Source: Rhizobium sp. Q54 (GTDB lineage Bacteria; Pseudomonadota; Alphaproteobacteria; Rhizobiales; Beijerinckiaceae). From it: 16,054 nt of DNA. Made by a program: the position numbers and the translations under genes. The notes below the pieces were generated by a model. It was not told the DNA's origin and made no database searches. It worked only from the letters and a program-made list of their open reading frames with translations. Each line of letters begins with the position of its first letter. Within the stretch, counting starts at the first letter, position 1. The DNA lies in NCBI GenBank assembly GCA_945901195.1, contig CAMDKB010000039.1:1-16054 (forward strand). Direction: 5' to 3'. Of the stretch, positions 14,049 to 16,054 are shown one piece after another.

Positions 14049-14990
14049 CTAGCGACATGACGCATACCAATCATAAAAGGCCCGTAAGCCATCGTTCAGT
14101 GAAATACGGGGCGACCACCCCATCGAACTAAGGCGAGTGGAGTCCATAAGTTTTCGGGGCGAACCGTCAGGTTTCGAGGAATCAAAGCGCAACCTGTCGG
14201 AAATGCCCACGACTTCGCACACGAGCCTGGCCAGATCGGCGATCGATACTTCTTCCCCCGAGCCCACATTTATATGAAGCGCATCTGAATAATTTTTCGC
14301 CAAGAATACGATGGCATCCGCACAGTCGTCGACATGCATGAACTCTCGTAACGGGGTTCCTGTTCCCCAGACTTCGAGGCTATCAAGCCGTTGAGACTTC
14401 ACCTTGTGCGCTTTTGCTATAAGGGCAGCTAGTACGTGGGAAGTCTCCAAGTCGAAATTGTCATTTGGCCCATAGAGATTCGTAGGCATGCATGAAATGA
14501 AATCGCATTTGAACTGCCTGCGATAGGCCTCGCATTGCCTTATCCCGGCGATTTTGGCAATCGCATACCATTCGTTTGTCGGTTCCAAAGGCCCCGTCAA
14601 CAAGGCATCCTCTCTGATCGGCTGCGGCGCCAATTTGGGATAGATGCATGAGGATCCCAGAAACACAAGTTTGCTAACCTTATTTTTGAAAGCTGATTTG
14701 ATAACATTATTCTGGATATCGAGGTTCTGCTGGAAGAAATCCGCCGGAAATGAGTTATTGGCCAAGATACCTCCCACTTTCGCAGCAGCAAGCAGAATCA
14801 AATCCGGAGATGCTTTCTGAACGAATTTATCAACGGCTTCTGCATCAAGGAGATCGAGTGCAGAGCGCGGCGCAGTGATGATCTCGCACCGTTCGGTTGC
14901 AAGACGGCGTACCAGAGCGGAACCGACCATGCCACGGTCACCGCAGACCCATATCTTTTTGCCCTGAAGTTCGAACGTTTGGCCTATCAT
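14049..14990 (-). CDS. fcl: GDP-L-fucose synthase (GDP-4-keto-6-deoxymannose epimerase/reductase)
   Basis: The enzyme epimerises and reduces GDP-4-keto-6-deoxy-D-mannose to GDP-L-fucose with NADPH. The 313-residue product carries the modified Rossmann loop GDRGMVG (17-23), SSCIYP (113-118) with the conserved Cys115, the catalytic YAIAK (Tyr142, Lys146), PTNLYGPNDNFD (169-180) and His185 in ETSHV, all hallmarks of Fcl/WcaG. The gene starts 6 bp after the gmd stop, the usual coupled order. Five 60-base rows counted by hand, four in this gene and one overlapping its 5' end, gave 37-50 % GC, lower than in the left part of the window, which suggests transfer with a polysaccharide locus. Its substrate supply depends on a functional Gmd, and the gmd next to it appears broken. 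Confidence 0.94.
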   Translation of the reverse strand: MIGQTFELQGKKIWVCGDRGMVGSALVRRLATERCEIITAPRSALDLLDAEAVDKFVQKASPDLILLAAAKVGGILANNSFPADFFQQNLDIQNNVIKSAFKNKVSKLVFLGSSCIYPKLAPQPIREDALLTGPLEPTNEWYAIAKIAGIRQCEAYRRQFKCDFISCMPTNLYGPNDNFDLETSHVLAALIAKAHKVKSQRLDSLEVWGTGTPLREFMHVDDCADAIVFLAKNYSDALHINVGSGEEVSIADLARLVCEVVGISDRLRFDSSKPDGSPRKLMDSTRLSSMGWSPRISLNDGLRAFYDWYASCR

Positions 14991-14996
14991 CAGTAA

Positions 14997-15911
14997 TTAC
15001 CTCGCTTTCGCAGCGGCAGAGAGATCTGCATCCACCATTTCCTTCACGAGATCTTCGAACGATGTGCGATGCGTCCAGTTCAAAACCCGCTTTGCCTTCG
15101 CTGGATTGCCCAGCAATAAATCAACTTCGGTGGGCCGGAAGTATCGTGGATCTATACGAATGAACACTTGGCCAGTTTCCGAATCGAGCCCCGTTTCCTC
15201 CACGCCGCTTCCCGTCCATTTGATTTCAATTCCAACGTGTCTGAAGGCCAACTCTGCAAATTCACGCACCGAGTGCGTTTCTCCTGTCGCCAACACGTAA
15301 TCGTCCGGATTGTCCTGTTGAAGAATACGCCACATCCCCTCCACGTAATCGCACGCGTGACCCCAATCCCTTTTGGCGTCGAGGTTACCGAGCCAGAGAC
15401 AATCCTGCTGTTGATTGTGAATCGCAGCGACGGCCCGGGTAATCTTGCGGGTCACAAAAGTCTCGCCGCGAACCGGACTTTCATGATTGAACAAGATCCC
15501 GTTTGAAGCGTGATACCCATATGCTTCCCGGTAATTCACGACCATCCAGTAGGCATAAAGCTTCGCGGCCGCATAGGGGCTGCGCGGATAGAAGGGCGTT
15601 GTTTCCGATTGCGGGGTTTCCTGCACCTTGCCATAGAGTTCCGAAGTAGAAGCCTGATAGAAACGGGTTTTTTTCTCGAGACGCAGGATACGCATAGCTT
15701 CAAGCAGTCTCAACGTACCCAAGGCATCAGCATTTGCCGTATATTCAGGGGTTTCGAAACTCACCTGGACATGGCTCTGGGCCGCCAAATTATAGATTTC
15801 ATCCGGCTGCGTTTCCTGCACGATGCGGATCAGATTGGTTGCATCCGTCATATCACCATAATGAAGCACCAGTCTGGGATGCTCGACGTGAATATCTTCA
15901 TAAATATCATC
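14997..15911 (-). pseudogene. gmd: GDP-mannose 4,6-dehydratase lacking its N-terminal NADP-binding segment
   Basis: Gmd converts GDP-D-mannose to GDP-4-keto-6-deoxymannose. The readable frame from DDIYEDIHVEHPRL (beginning at 15911) to the stop at 14997 matches Gmd closely: LHYGDMTDATNLIR, NLAAQSHVQVSFE, STSELYG, SPYAAAKLYAYW, NGILFNHESPVRGETFVTRK and RYFRPTEVD. Counted from a GTG at 15869, the catalytic residues are Thr75, Glu77, Tyr99 and Lys103, spaced as in E. coli Gmd. By that register about 43 N-terminal residues, including the GxTGxDG NADP loop, should lie between 15911 and about 16040. They are absent from all frames there, and the Gmd frame meets a stop at 15939-15941. The remaining product could not bind NADP normally. 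A decayed gene is most likely; an insertion, rearrangement or assembly error at the junction is the alternative. Confidence 0.8.
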
Positions 15912-16054
15912 ACTGGTGTCCCAACGTTTGGGTTTGGGCTAACGGTAACACATTCACCTGACGCACAAATCCGGGGTTTTGGTCTGGTCTCGATATCAAA
16001 ATTGTTTTGACGGCATCCTTGCGGGCTTTCGTTTCGCGAGGTCGCCGCCATGCC
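15912..16054. other. sequence of unknown origin abutting truncated gmd
   Basis: These 143 bases occupy the place where the gmd N-terminus should be. On the minus strand two frames are open: one of 46 codons to the window edge, ending in two stops exactly at the junction, and one beginning with ATG at 16051 that reads through into the gmd region out of frame. Neither has a recognisable domain. The first could be the C-terminal end of an upstream gene. Confidence 0.4.

Noticed and set aside
15510..16010. Plus-strand open frame of 166 codons over gmd
   Set aside because: It is antisense to strongly conserved Gmd motifs for most of its length and has no recognisable domain.

Overview
The window reads as chromosomal DNA of an alphaproteobacterium, most likely Hyphomicrobiales (Rhizobiales). 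The grounds are complete lipid A enzymes (Gram-negative), an NrtR-type NAD regulator with a degenerate Nudix part, a short palindromic repeat of the type scattered through that order, a fairly GC-rich body, and Bug/TctC and GT25 genes. The assignment to order is an inference.

Positions 1-5740 form a lipid A/LPS module. On the minus strand, in transcription order, lie an MsbA-like ABC exporter, lpxA, a GT9 heptosyltransferase and an LpxL/HtrB-type acyltransferase that runs off the left edge. lpxD is divergent on the plus strand. fabZ, lpxI and lpxB, which usually accompany lpxD/lpxA in this class, are absent from the window. Positions 5768-8389 add surface-glycan functions: a GT4 glycosyltransferase overlapping an isoprenylcysteine-methyltransferase-like membrane protein on the minus strand, and a divergent GT25 glycosyltransferase.

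Positions 8445-11309 hold a compact plus-strand group: 3-methyladenine DNA glycosylase (tag), an HD-domain phosphohydrolase, a Cys-based tyrosine/dual-specificity-like phosphatase and an NrtR-like NAD regulator. A palindromic repeat sits between the HD and phosphatase genes and decides the phosphatase start. A two-hairpin repeat follows the regulator, then an orphan Tat-exported TctC/Bug solute-binding protein.

A tRNA-Val(CAC) gene with its own promoter at about 12614 is followed by roughly 300 bp with no convincing gene. Beyond it a minus-strand nucleotide-sugar cluster (gmd, fcl, UDP-glucuronate 4-epimerase) runs to the right edge. Rows sampled in fcl are clearly lower in GC than the left part of the window. 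gmd has lost its N-terminal NADP-binding segment: recognisable sequence stops near 15911 although about 140 more bases are present. The gmd/fcl pair would turn GDP-mannose into GDP-L-fucose if a working Gmd exists elsewhere, and the epimerase would supply UDP-galacturonate, both for O-antigen, capsule or exopolysaccharide.
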